Shown here piece by piece: positions 1 through 12,059 of a DNA stretch of 64,000 nucleotides. Below the pieces are notes generated by a model. It saw only the letters and a program-made list of their open reading frames with translations, did not search any database and was not told where the DNA came from. The position numbers were made by a program, and so were the translations under genes. Position 1 is the first letter of the stretch; each line of letters opens with the position of its first letter. The stretch covers positions 1,173,299 through 1,237,298 of the forward strand of contig NW_006498150.1 in the NCBI RefSeq assembly GCF_000471905.2, read 5' to 3'. The stretch is from Amborella trichopoda. Lineage: Eukaryota > Streptophyta > Magnoliopsida > Amborellales > Amborellaceae.

Positions 1-2
1 AA

Positions 3-557
3 ATGACTGCACTCTTGAAACTTGTTCTGCTTTTTTCCTTGTGCGTGGCTTCAACCTCGGCTCTTTCAGGAGCCGATTCTAATGGTACCACTGTATATGA
101 CATTCTCTCGCAATTCGGCTTGCCCATAGGGCTTCTTCCTAGCAGCGTCAAGGGTTTTTCGCTCTCTAATGATGGATCTTTTGTTGTCGAATTGGAGAAG
201 CCCTGCTACCTTCAATTCGATTATCTCGTCTATTACGACAAGAAAATCACGGGCACTCTCGGATATGGGAGCATCTCTAACTTGGACGGCATCGAAGTCA
301 AGAGTCTCTTCTTCTGGTTCGACGTTGATGGGATCAAGGTCGATCTGCCCCCTTCTGATTACATCTACTTCGAGGTTGGCTTGATCACGAAGAAGCTCGA
401 TATCACGCAGTTTCAGAAAGTTCAGTCTTGCCGGGCCAAAGGTTGTCGGAAGTCGATGATTGTACAGGTCTTGCTTCTACTCTCTCTCTCTCTCTCTCTC
501 ATTCTCTTGATCGCTATCTTTGTGCTTCTGAATCTTTTAAGAAGTTGCATTTCGTGA
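3..557 (+). CDS. DUF538 family secreted protein
   Basis: This 184-residue ORF starts at the first ATG, two bases into the window, so the promoter is not visible. Residues 1-20 (MTALLKLVLLFSLCVASTSA) look like a signal peptide. Residues 28-145 match the plant DUF538 pattern: an opening YDILSQFGLPIGLLP, then CYLQFDYLVYYDKKITG, then the I-L-G-I-VKSLFFW block, and the family's closing QFQKVQSCR. The biochemical role of DUF538 proteins is not established; related plant proteins are stress responsive. The residues after SCRAKGCRKS are odd: a (TC)n tract at about 480-500 encodes alternating Leu-Ser, followed by a hydrophobic run to the stop. Most members end near the SCR motif, so this tail is either a lineage-specific hydrophobic extension or intron read as coding (a possible donor CAG|GTCTTG lies near 465). 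The domain is certain; the C-terminus is not. Confidence 0.85.
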   Translation: MTALLKLVLLFSLCVASTSALSGADSNGTTVYDILSQFGLPIGLLPSSVKGFSLSNDGSFVVELEKPCYLQFDYLVYYDKKITGTLGYGSISNLDGIEVKSLFFWFDVDGIKVDLPPSDYIYFEVGLITKKLDITQFQKVQSCRAKGCRKSMIVQVLLLLSLSLSLILLIAIFVLLNLLRSCIS

Positions 558-1634
558 AGTTTCCTTCACTTTCATGATAAGTTCGGTGATTTTATGTCCT
601 GTGAATTCTGCTTCATTAGGTGATTGTGAAGTTTTTAGATTGCCATTATATTATTTTCTCTCGCCATATTTTATCTTTTAGTATCGAAGATTGTGCTTCT
701 GAGATGTTTTTGACTTTCACGAATGGCTAACTAGCGTGTTTACCTCACCTGCATGATGAATTTGGTGATTGTCTTGAAATTGCCCCATTAAATACATCCA
801 ATATATTTATGTTTGAATTAGGAATTAAGTTCTACCTGTAACTTGCTGCAAGATTGTATACATTGTACTGGACTGATTGTATTTTGGCAAAGACTGATTT
901 AATTTTTTATCACTTTGGCTAGTTTTGGCGGTAGGCATCCATATCAATGGTAGTATCCTACCAATCAACCATATAAATAAATAAGTAAATGAATAACTAA
1001 ACAGTGCACGTTCGTGGCCTTGAGCTTGTGTTTTCTGCTAGTTTGACATGTTATGACTAAACTGGGTGGTTTTGACGTGATATGCTGCTCTGATATGTCA
1101 GTCAGATGCCTATTGCTTCTTTTCTTTTCTTTTTTTCTTTTATCGGTTCCTTTAGTGGATATATTTGTGTTTAAATAAACTTGCAAAAATGATAACTTAT
1201 AAAATATATTTCTAAGGTGAAACCCTTTCTCACTGCCTTGGATGGTTAACTACCATTTCTTTGACCTCAAATAAAGAAGTTGTGATCAAACAAAACCAAA
1301 GATCCACTAATTCTACAAGATAGAGAATGAACAGGAAATTGTTGTGAAAGTTACGCATTTCAACAACTGAAGCGCAATGATTTATACTAAAATAACAACC
1401 TGCAATTCAATGGATGAAGTGCGATCGGTATTTCATGCATAATTGAGAATTTCCACTGAAATCTCCCTAAGTTGAAAAAGTTATCTGCAGTTTTGTGAAC
1501 CATATTGCCTCCATAGATGTTTGGGTTTCTTCTTAGCATGTAAGACTGCATATTAGTCGCGCGGTTGATCAGTTAATATGTCATCTGCTTATAGAGGAGC
1601 TGCATTTTAGCAAATTCATAAATTAGTTGTGAAT

Positions 1635-1713
1635 TTCTTTGACTCCCACTTCCAGGACCCTAATGCTATCTTTGTTGGTTCTCCATTCAAAGCTAGAAGT
1701 GGGAGTCAAAGAA
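1635..1713. repeat. Perfect 18-bp inverted repeat (hairpin)
   Basis: TTCTTTGACTCCCACTTC at 1635-1652 is exactly repeated in reverse complement at 1696-1713, with a 43-nt loop. An RNA from either strand would fold into an uninterrupted 18-bp stem. It could be a small MITE relic or a short-hairpin precursor. No target or expression can be inferred from the sequence. Confidence 0.8.
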
Positions 1714-1879
1714 GGTGACAACATTGTTGAACCTTTTCCTGGAGCTCTTGTTTGATACTGATGGTCTTAAAGCTCTGTACTAGTTATCTTTGGTATTGGA
1801 ATTGGAATTCATGAACTTTTTCCTTGTTGAAATTGGAATTAATTGTCTTTGGTAATTTTGTCATACACAAGGATTTATG

Positions 1880-1953
1880 TTTGTTTTGTCTAATTTGTTT
1901 GGATTGATGAAAGATCTTTGTTTTGTCTAATTTGTTTGGATTGATGAAAGATC
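1880..1953. repeat. Exact 37-bp tandem duplication
   Basis: Bases 1880-1916 and 1917-1953 are identical copies of a 37-bp unit that begins TTTGTTTTGTC and ends GAAAGATC. The absence of mismatches suggests a recent slippage or duplication event. Confidence 0.9.
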
Positions 1954-4249
1954 ACCAGAAGTTTGCTTAAATGTTGCTTGGGCAGTGTTTAAGGTGGACA
2001 AAATCCCTAAAGCAGATATTTCATACATAGGCGGTGCATAGTGATCTGCTTTAGGGATCTTTCCTATATGGGTGGTGCATCATGATCTGCTTTTGAGCAC
2101 CTTTTGCACATAGCTGCTTTAAGCATGTTCGGCTTTGGTCCTTTTCATACATGGGTGTCACTTCACACATAGCGGGTTTAACCTTGTTATTCTCGTTCAC
2201 TTGTTAATCATCACAGTAATCTCTTCCTCCATTCAAATTTTACTAAGTTGATTTCATGTTGGCACAATTGGGAATAGATCTTCATCATCTATATAATTAT
2301 TTTCATCGGCCTTATCGGACAGCTTAATTCTATCAGTCCAATGTTCAAGAAGGCGGATGTGGGTGCCCAAACACAAAGGCAGCCTGCATAGTGGGGAGGG
2401 GCAGATCCTTGTGGATTGTTGGACCCCCCACACCTCCCCCTTTTTATTGTTTATAGAATTGACATTTTTTTATGTAACAAGTAAGTTTTATATATAATAT
2501 ATTGTTCAGAAGTACAAATCAAACATAAACATACATGATTTTAGACTGTAAATGGAATAGTCAAAACTCAAAAGCAACATTAAACGATGAAAGGAACTCG
2601 AGATGTCCATTAAATCTCTCAAGTCACAAGTCACGACAGATACTCATAAGTCATAAAAAAAAAAAAAATCCAATCAGACAATCAAAAGCCATAAACTACA
2701 AAAAGTAGTCTTCTTCACCCCACAAATATGGTGAACTCAATTATGAGGTTGAGTTTCATCATCACTAGCAACATGAGGTCGACATTTGACATCCAGTGCC
2801 CCTGAATCTGATGATGATGCCAAGCCATCATCAACAAAGTCATCGTCCTCCACATAAAAACCTTATTATGTTGTCTCCTCTTCGTCTGCATCCTCCTCCT
2901 CCTCTTCGTCTGCACCTTCTTCTTCCCCTTCCCCTTTCCCTTTTCCTGGGCCAGATCTGTTTCCTTTCTCTGCATTTGGGATCTAGTAGCTCTCATAGGG
3001 CCCGATGCTAAACCAGCCACCTCTTGCACTTGGGTCCATGTCAAGCTCCCTCCTTCGAATACATTTCAAAAATATTAAAATATATCAACCTTCTTGAAAT
3101 GGAATCAACATCTGCTCAAACCGGAAAGTTTTGGTTTCCAAATCTCTTTTACAACCACTATAAGCCTAAAAAAGATTGGGGGTGGGTATCCTTTAATTTC
3201 GGGAGCCTACAAGAAGGTTGAAAAAAATTTTGATCTCTTTACAAACCTTCAAATCTTATTTTTTTCAAGGTTTCTAAACATCATTAAAAACGCTTTTTGG
3301 GGGCAAGAATGAACCCCAAAGCCCTTTCCCACCTTTTAAGGGGGGGAAACAACAAATTTACCCAATGGCCTAGGGACATTTTCTGCCCTCGGTCTCGATT
3401 GGTCAAGGCGGCGCCTAGGTACCCGTCTTTTATGCCGCATAGGTGAGCACCTTGGGCGCCTAGCGGGTGCCTAGATGCACCCGCCTAGAGCATACCGCCT
3501 AGTCCACGCTGTGGTAGTTTGAGAAAATGGCTGCCTTGGCGGCAAGGTGGCCAAATTTTTGTTCGTTGTCTCTATCTATCTTATAGGGGAGGATTTTCTT
3601 AAAATTAATTTGATAATTCCATTTTAGAATCCAAGGTATATGTTTTTTAACCATATAGTAAAGTACTTCATCTTGATTAGGAGTCAGTTTTGTATGAACA
3701 TAATCCTGGAGTTTAGGAGGAAATAGTAGTTGTTATTGCTCCAATCGTGTACCACCACTGTAGAAGCCAATTTCGAACAACCTGGTTATATGAGTCCGAA
3801 AATATAAGGGACCATGTGTGGCTAAACATTTTATTTATTTTGCATAAATAAATATGATTCCATGCATCTTTATAATCATAATAGTTAGATAAGATCTATA
3901 ATTTTGGGGTGGTTCTTCATTAAACCTTTGCAGAAGAGTAGTTTTTCACCCTATTCTTCTAGGGATATAAACTTGTTCATGATCATTTTTGAAAATTCAT
4001 ATTCATTTGATTATCCTCTAAATTGGTAATTTTCAATATAATTTTGGGGTGGTTTTACCCAAATATTCGTTGCTAGGTTTTCATCCGTGAGACTATTACT
4101 TAAGTCTTCATTTTCTTGAGTGAAAGCTGATAAGAGTGCCTCCTTTTATGAGTTATTCTTGGGGCTTGTTCTGATCGAGTTTTTTGAAATGACATGCTGT
4201 ATTGGGCTGTATTTTCCATTTATGCCTTGCAAATGCTCCCTGGTTAGTA

Positions 4250-6020
4250 AATTTGTCAAAGAATTTTGATTTCCAATTACAAATTCTATCAAATTAAAAT
4301 ACAAATAATATTCCATCTAGCAAAGATTTGTTTACTTTTTCTACTATTTCTTAGGGAAAAGATGTATACCTCCCTCTCTATATTTGTTATCCTAAATAAA
4401 CCGTCGGTCACCCATGGAAAGTCCACATTCCCCCTTTAAGTTAAAAGAAAAGGATGTTTAATCCTTCCTTACCTTTTTTATTGTCCAAATTACATCATTG
4501 ACCCATTTTTATTTTTTTAATAACTCTATCATATAAATAAATTTTGGGATGCCTTTTTTAACCTGCTTGTGAGGTTCACGAGATGAGAGAGAGAGAGAGA
4601 GAGAGAGTTGGGTCCAAGGAAGGTGATGTACGAAAAAAAGGTGGGAAATTGAATTCTCCTTTTTCCTGAACCTCAAACAAATAAAAATCAGCAATTATAG
4701 AAAAAAGGCATGACTGTAAATCAAGCCAAGAAATGATAGCTTTCTTCTTTCCTAAAATAAAAATCATTCCAATAACATAAGCATCCCAAAATTTGGTATC
4801 TAACCTTTTACATGCCTACAAAAGCCTAAAATTAACTTGAGATCCAAGCAAACATTTAAGACTCTAAAATGCTGCTAAATAATACTTAAATTCTAGAAAT
4901 ATCCTTGCAAACAGTAACACGTGAATGATACCCTTGAACAGTACCTATGAACACTAACCAGTGAATAGTAAATAAAAAATATAAAAAATTTCTAGAATGT
5001 CAAAAAAACTTAAAAACCCAAGAAATAGGCCCGAAAACTAAAAGTAAAAAATGTATTTTGAAATTAGACAAAAATTAAGAATTAAAATAACTTTGTCCTA
5101 TATCAGAAGGTTGAGAGAGAGCGAGAGGGTCATGGGTGAGGGAGAGATGGTGGAGTTTTTCTAGAGTTTGGATGATAGGATCATTAGAAAAATAAAACGA
5201 TAAATATCATAATTTGGACAATGTAAAAGGTGGAGAGAGGGTTAAACATCTTTTTCTTTGAACTTGAGGGCGGGTCTATGGGCTGTCCATGGACTTGAGG
5301 GTTTATCAATTTGTGTAATATCCAGTTCTTTATTTTGACAAATTCTATCAAACTCAAATATAGATAATATTGCTTGCAATCTAGCAAAGATTTGTTTAGA
5401 TGCTAGATTTTTAAGATCTTATTATAATATCTCTCTCTATTATTATTATATCAAATATACCCTGACATTCATGGAAAGTCCACGTGCCCCCTTTAAGTTA
5501 CAAAAAATGGATGTTTAAACCCCTCCTTACCTTTTTTTATTGTCCAAATTACAATATTTATGTTTTTTCTTTTTTCTTATAACCCGAACATATAAAAAAA
5601 TGGCCTTTAAATCCCTCCTTACCTTTTTTATTGTCCAAATTATAACATTTACCCTATTTCTAGTTTCTTATAACCCGATCATATAAATGAAAAACGGGAT
5701 GCCTCTTTTAACCTACTTGTGAGGTTCATGAGATCAGAGGGAGAGATTGGGATCCTAAGGAGGTTTAGACACAGAGAGAGATAGAGAGAGAACGAGGGGT
5801 TCATGGGTTAGATAGAGAGGGAGCAGCTTTTCCAAGGTTTGGATGATTAGGTCATTAGAAATATAAAAAGGATAAATTTTGTAATTCGGACAATGAAAAA
5901 GGTGGAGAGGGGATTAATGTCTTTTTCTTTTAACTTGTGGGGGATCCGTGAGCTTTCCATGGATTGAGGGTTTATTTGGGATTATAATTACAAAGAGGGC
6001 GTTCTGTGTTTTCCCCCCAT
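4250..6020. repeat. Duplicated block (about 1.06 kb) with fold-back arms
   Basis: Two anchors recur at the same offset of 1059 bp: ACAAATTCTATCAAA at 4279 and 5338, and TTGTCCAAAT at 4481 and 5540. Both copies also carry the arm ...TGGAAAGTCCAC...CCCTTTAAGTTA and, further on, its inverted partner (5140-5310 and 5850-5995). Each copy is therefore a fold-back element plus its flank. Copy 1 holds roughly 480 bp of extra DNA (about 4690-5100). Copy 2 holds an internal duplication of about 95 bp (CCTCCTTACC...TTGTCCAAATTA at 5515 and 5612). The outermost ends, GGGAAAA at 4354 and TTTTCCCCCC ending at 6018, look like terminal inverted repeats of a composite. (GA)n tracts lie inside. Confidence 0.7.
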
Positions 6021-6466
6021 ACTTCCTTTGCAAACTTACAATCTATCCTAATGAGAAAAATTTTAATTTAGCATGTCACTTTGAAATTTAAATATGTACC
6101 TTACTATAGATAAAATTTCTTTTGTGATGTTGTAATATTTCTGTTGTGCTGGATTTCATATTCCTGAAGTAAATCTTTCCGATTTGTGTTTTAATATTCC
6201 GACATAACCTTCAACAGAGGCATCAATTTCAATTATTTTAAAGGCTTAAGGATCAAGAATAGATAGTCATGGAAGGCATTTTACTCTTTGTTTTATCTTG
6301 TGAACTGATAGAGTCATCTGATTTGACCACTCTTGAGGGTTTAAAAGTTTTCTATTTTGTGCCAAATGATTATAATATGACGCATGATTCAAGCATCTTA
6401 AAATCTTTGTGGCAGTTTTTTGTTTATTATTTTACCGAGAAATTTTCAGTAGAAGTGATTGCTTTA
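6020..6466. other. Gene-free spacer
   Basis: AT-rich DNA between the fold-back block and the reverse-transcriptase end of the viral fossil. A 74-codon plus-strand ORF is present, but it has no recognisable domain. It may be decayed 3' sequence of the neighbouring element. Confidence 0.3.
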
Positions 6467-7153
6467 TCAAGTGGTAGGTTTGTTCTTAGATAGATCATAT
6501 TTTCTAAAAATATAGTATTTACTTGAAATATTCTTATTTTCCTTAGCAGGCACTACTGGACCATGAGTTTTAATCTCATTATAACATAAATAGTGATGTT
6601 TCCAATGTTTGATAATTTTATACAAGACTAAAACATCATCAATATAAATGATAAAAGAATCTTGGAATGTTGAAAATATATCATTCATTATATTTTAGAA
6701 TTCTGATAGAGCATTTTTTAATTGAAAAGGCATAACATTCCATTCTCAATGTACAAAAGGTGTGGTAAAATCAGTTTTATAATGATCAGATTCTTTAATT
6801 TGTATTTGCCAAACAATTGATTTCATGTCAAATTTAGAAAACACTTTGGCTTGTTGTATTCTAGAAATAAGATCTTGTCTGTTGTATACATTTTAATACC
6901 TTATTTTAGGGTTTGTAGTTCTTGTCTGTTGTATCAATCTTACCTTATTTGAGGATTTGTAATTGACTACTAATCTTGTACTCCTTGCTAATTTTGCTTT
7001 GTTTTCTACCAAAATGTGTCAATTGCTTTTCTGATTGAGTTCTTTTGTGATAATTATTTGATTTCTTTTTCACAAATTTCTCAGACTCTATGATTAATTT
7101 ATATAGATTTAACTTTTGTTAGAGTTTTATCTTAGTAAATCCTTCTGTATAGG

Positions 7154-7422
7154 CGATAAAATGAGAGAGAGTAGACTTAGGTGGGCTGGCCATGTGTGGC
7201 GCCGATCAAGTACAACACCTGTTAGGAGGTGTGAGTTAGATCAAGTGGGATGACTTAAAAGGGCAAGGGGTGGACCCAAAAGGGCGTGGTTGAAGTAGTT
7301 TGGAAAGATATGGGGACTTATGGCCTCATCGAGGGTATGACCTTTAATAGAGCAGAATGGCGGATCAGGAGTCGTGTAACCAACCCCAATTAATTGGGAA
7401 AAGGCTATGAGGATGATGAAGT
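7154..7422 (+). mobile_element. RTE-type LINE, 5'-truncated 3' end
   Basis: The translation carries the C-terminal signature of plant RTE elements: [17 protein letters not shown], then TPVRRCE and RARGGPKRAW. It ends at AATTAATTGGGAAAAGG and a short GATGATGA tail. A near-match 13-bp target site duplication flanks it: CCTTCTGTATAGG at 7141-7153 and CCTGTTGTATAGG at 7423-7435 (11 of 13 identical). The copy keeps only the last roughly 270 bp and interrupts the viral fossil, so it is younger than that fossil. Confidence 0.85.
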
Positions 7423-7897
7423 CCTGTTGTATAGGGTAATTTTACTTCATGTTTTTCTCTATGCTAAAAGGCATTAGGAGTATCTACACAGGCTTCTTTA
7501 ATTAATAAATCTTTGAAGGATCTAGTTTTTTAATGTAGATCATCATTATTGTCTAGTCTTTCTTTGTCTTGTGAATTTTTACAGATAACTTTAATTCATT
7601 AAAAATTATGTCTTACTATGCGAGTTAGTTATGATTTATCACAAAAAAAAAACGTGACCTCGTTTTGTCCTATTTTCCCATGAATTCCTTTATTATCTAT
7701 TGTAAAAGACTGAATCAAGGACAAAAAGGGAATTTCTAATATTATCACTCGTTGAAGGTCTTTAGCAAGAACAAAATCTGTTTGTACACAACCTATTTTA
7801 TAGATTTGCTGTAAATAATCTTTGATTACTTTTTTTCAAACATTTAGGAGGTATTAATTCTTATTTTATACAATCAAAATCCACAAATCTATCATGG

Positions 7898-8757
7898 CCA
7901 ACATTTCAAAACCTAGATCTATCTACCCCATATCCTTGTTGGATTGACAGATCGTCGATTAGGATCAGTCCCGAATCGGCAATCCAAAAAAATTATCATC
8001 ATCAGAGTCTTATCCCAACCATTTGGGTCGGCTGCATGAATCTTGTTCTACTTTTTTTCTCTTTCAAGGACCATACGCTCAGTAAGACCATGAGTCCCCA
8101 TATCTTTTCTCATCACTTTCATCAATGTTTTTTTGGGCCTTTTTCTTGTCCTTTTAGAGCCTTCCACTTGAACCAAATCACACCCGCAAACTGATGTTGT
8201 ATTGGATTTGCGTTGCACATGGCTAGCCAACCTAAATCTATTTTCCTTCATCTTATTCCCTATTGGAGCCACTCCTAAGTTCCCTCGGATACATTCATTC
8301 CGGATTCTATTCTTTTTTGTCTTGCCACTCATCTATCTCAACATTCTCCTCTCTGCTACACTCATCTTATGGGTATGATGTCTCTCGAGCGCTCAATATT
8401 TCATCCCGTAAAGCAAAGCTGGCCTCACAATTGTCGTGTAGAACTTCCCCTTTAGCTTCATTGGTATGCGATGATCGCATGAAACTCCGGTTGCACATCT
8501 CCATTTCGTTCACCTAGCTCTAATTCTATGTGCGACATCTTCTTCAATCTCTCCATTTCTTGGATTATTGACCCACTCAGAAAAATTTTAAAAATAAAAA
8601 TAATAAAAATTTTAAAATAAGGTTGTGTGGCGGGAGTTAGGGGAGACCAGATGAAAACACTAAATAAGCTTTAAAAAAAAAAACACGAAAGGGCGTGTTT
8701 TAGGGAGGACCGGGGCGGTAGTAATATCTTCCCAGAACCAGTTTTGAAACACTGGTC
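7898..8757. mobile_element. hAT-like non-autonomous element carrying a nested LINE tail
   Basis: The two ends of this block are similar in inverted orientation. The right end, reverse complemented, reads CCAGTGTTTCAAAACTGG. The left end reads CCAACATTTCAAAACCTAG. CAGTG-type termini are typical of hAT non-autonomous elements. The block lies between the reverse transcriptase and coat-protein parts of the viral fossil. No clean 8-bp target duplication was found, so the borders are approximate. Confidence 0.4.
7990..8570 (-). mobile_element. RTE-type LINE 3' end, second copy
   Basis: The minus strand encodes the same C-terminal block as the copy at 7154: RIRNECIRGNLGVAPIGNKM, then a decayed LRWxGHV-type stretch, then KRTRKRPKKTLMKVMRKDM. 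The 3' end lies at about 7995, with an ATGATGATAA tail as read on the minus strand. The 5' limit is about 8570, where LINE similarity fades into an AT-rich stretch. It is truncated and has several differences from a coding copy. Confidence 0.8.
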
Positions 8758-11700
8758 AGGGCTATAGGTGTTGGAATAAAATTTTAAATTTTTAGTGTTA
8801 TAAGAGAGTGCCGTCTTTGAATTCTATATTTAACTTTATTAAGAAAAGTTCTATTTTATTTTTCTTTTGAAATAGAGAGCTGTTTTCCAAAATTTTAATT
8901 CATTGTTTCAATTTTTTTTTTCTTCCTTAGTTTCATTGGTTTCTCTCTTTAGATCTCCAATAGTCATCTCTTTTTTTTTTTGGTTTCTTATATTTAGTCA
9001 TTTAAATATTTCTTTAAAAATCATAGAATTGGGTGTTTTTCTTTTGATAGGAGTCTTTAGGTTGGTTATTTTTTCAAACTCTTATTTTAGTATCTTAGTT
9101 TTACTATTTGAATCAATTTGACTATCAAAGATTTTTGTTATTGTGTCTTGTTTAGAATTTAGTACATTTATACGGGAACATGCTTTATTTGGTTCTTCTT
9201 CATAGTCTGTTTTGGATGATTATTCATTATTTGATATTGTTGATTCTTCACTAGATGTTTCTATTTGAACATTGTTGGCTTGTTTTTTATTTTTTAGGAA
9301 GCATATATTTGCATAATGTCCCTTTTTTTTACATTACAGCTAATTGGAGTCTTTTTTTACTTTTCTTGGATTTTCGTTTTTTTTAGTATAGCTGGTTTTT
9401 CTATAAGGTTTTTATCACAAGTTTTTATTTTAATTCTTTTTTTTTTTATCTTTAGCAGTTATTTGAGTTAATCCAATTGGTAACAAAAATCTCCTAGATC
9501 TTGTTTATTAATAATCTTTTTTTTTCTTCAACTGCTAGTTTAATATCCTTACATAAATTTAATCCTACTCATTGATCCTTTTAATTAATTTGGCATCAAT
9601 AAGAGAACAATAAGCTAATAATCATTCTCGTCCTAGTCTATAAGGTCTAATCTTTTCAGCAACTGAATGAGGCAATCCAGAGAGAAATTTTTCTTTCCAT
9701 AGATCAATATTACCAGCATTTAGAATAAATAGTTGGGCAAAATATTTATATATTGTAAGAACAAATATCTTTATACCATGTAAAATGAGACAGAGTTGGG
9801 CACTTCATATTTATTATTAATTCTCTAGTTTTCTCTTCTATGTCTTCAGTTCTACCTATAAAGTGGTAGAGGATTATTATCATTAAAGTTGGTTCAACAT
9901 CTTGAATAGCTTGCCTTTCTTATCCTTGATTGGCTGTCCATTTGTTCCTTGGCGAACATGAGTTAGTATGGCTTGCCTTTCTTCTTTTGTGAAATAGTGA
10001 TCCCACCAACCTTTAAGTTGAACCCTTAGGCTATAATTCAAGCTATCTTGTGATTTGTGTTATTTTTAATTATACAGGCATTTGAAAATGTTGTCATGTT
10101 TCCAGATATATTAAGGATTTGATATTCTAATAGGCCATCTATATTTCATTCTAAGATTGAGTCTCCCCCAAAATGCTTTGGTCATAATATCTCCTAGGTT
10201 TAAGTTATTAAGTTTCTTTTTCTGAGAAGGCTTAACTTTTTTTCCTCTTCTGACTCTTTGTCAAAATATTCTTCTTCTAAAGGATATTCACATTCAGATT
10301 TTGAGGCAGGATGATCCTCCACTAGAACATTAATTTGTTGATTTTTATTATTTTTTAGTGATAGTTGCGAAAATTGTTCTGTTTTAGAGTCATAATCTTC
10401 TGAAATTTTTAAAGAAGCTTTTATCAAGTTACTTTCTTTAGTTATTTGAGATATAGCTGGTAAGGGCTTTCATCTGAAACTTCTAAGGGGTTTTATAATA
10501 GGATTTTTTTTGTTGAAAGATTTATTTTCTCTTTTTTGTGAAATTATCAGTTCAATAGATTCTTCTCTAAAAATGTTTAATAGCATTTCTAATCTGTATG
10601 TTTGAGATCCTATTGATTGCAATTATATATTAGTATAATTTTGTTTTTCTGCTATCTCTATATTAGTATAATTTTGTTTTTCTGCTATATCTGGAATACC
10701 TTCGTTTTTGGTATTGTCTCTGAAAAGTATAGCTAATGCATTATTTTCTTGAGTTATTATTCCACTTCCATTTGGCAGGCGTATAGATTCAATTACTTGG
10801 TGCTCACTAATTGGCCATATTCTAATGGGGTTTTGGATGGTATTTATATATAATTGTTCCATATAATAGTTTCCATACCAATTAAAAGCATACATGACAT
10901 TGTAACTTCGTCTGAAATTCATAATATTCTTCTTGAATTTGATCTCTTTGAGCCTTCGAATGTTTTTTAAAAGCTTTCTTTCTTTTTTTCTTTATTTATT
11001 TTTAAATAAAATTCTATTCGTAATACGTTCTTGTCTAACTAGAATTTTGTAATAACGTTTACAGAATTTTCATCTGAAATTCGAGACGAGCTATATACTG
11101 AATAACTAGTGCCTATTATTTTATGGTTTTTGGCATCTAATATAGGTTTTCTTGAGTTATTATCTAATATAGATTTTCTTCAGTTAAAGTCTTTTTCTTC
11201 AAGTAGGTTGTTTCTGAAAGATATATCTACTTCACCTTTAGGGGATTCTACAATGGTTTCTATATTGGATCTTTGTAAAGGTTGCTCTTTGCCATGTAGT
11301 GTTCTAGGTTTTAATTTTTATTTCTTTTGTTATTTTACATCTCTCCATTTTATTTGTCTTGAGGATTATCAAATTATTGTGTATATTAGATTCAAATAAT
11401 TTTGTATAACCTTTTGTACCAATTGACTTATTTTTAGGATTTAATGTATTTAAAATCTTATAATATGTGTTATATATAATTGCAAGATTTTTTTTATCCT
11501 TCTAATACCTAAGTTTCTATGGTTAGAGTTAATCCTTTTAATAAAGGATGATAATCTAAAGCTATCATTAATTTTACATAGCAGTTAAAATATAGTGGAC
11601 CATCATGAAGGCCAAATTCTTTTATACCTATCAAAGAATTGTGAAAATTTATCCTGAAAACAAGCTAGAACAGATGCTCGTAGTCCTTACTTAACTAAAG

Positions 11701-12059
11701 GGACTATAGCTATCTTAAATACCCTTATATGTAGATAGTTATAGTTTCTTTTTTCCTTTAATACATCATTATCATCTGAGCTATATCGCAACTATTTGGG
11801 GTTCGTCTTTTTCCTTTAGTATATCTGTCAAAAATAGGGATTAATGTTTGATTATTTATTGATGAAATAATCTTTCTTTAGTTTTAATGGTACTTTTAAT
11901 CAAAAAATCAACGGTACCTATTTTGTAGTTTTGTCAGGTTTATTCTGGTAATTCCAATTATTTAACATTTCTTGTGATTCAAAATTTACTTCTTCTGAGT
12001 TATTAAATCTTTATCTAGATCTTATGATAAGCTATGGATATATTATCCATGACGACTTT

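Larger units (their letters stand above)
560..4250. other. Intergenic, no recognisable gene
   Basis: AT-rich non-coding DNA downstream of the DUF538 gene. It contains the hairpin at 1635-1713 and the tandem repeat at 1880-1953. At 1990-2190 there are several diverged repeats of a CATACAT...GGTGCAT...GATCTGCTTT motif. At 2880-2945 there is a CTC-rich low-complexity patch whose minus-strand reading is acidic. At 3380-3550 there is a GC-rich patch repeating GCGCCTAG/CCGCCTAG words, as in plant non-autonomous repeats. No ORF here resembles a known protein. Confidence 0.5.

Noticed and set aside
2715-3044. 109-codon lysine/arginine-rich minus-strand ORF
   Set aside because: It arises from a CTC/TTC low-complexity tract; another frame of the same strand reads acidic. 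Neither matches a family.
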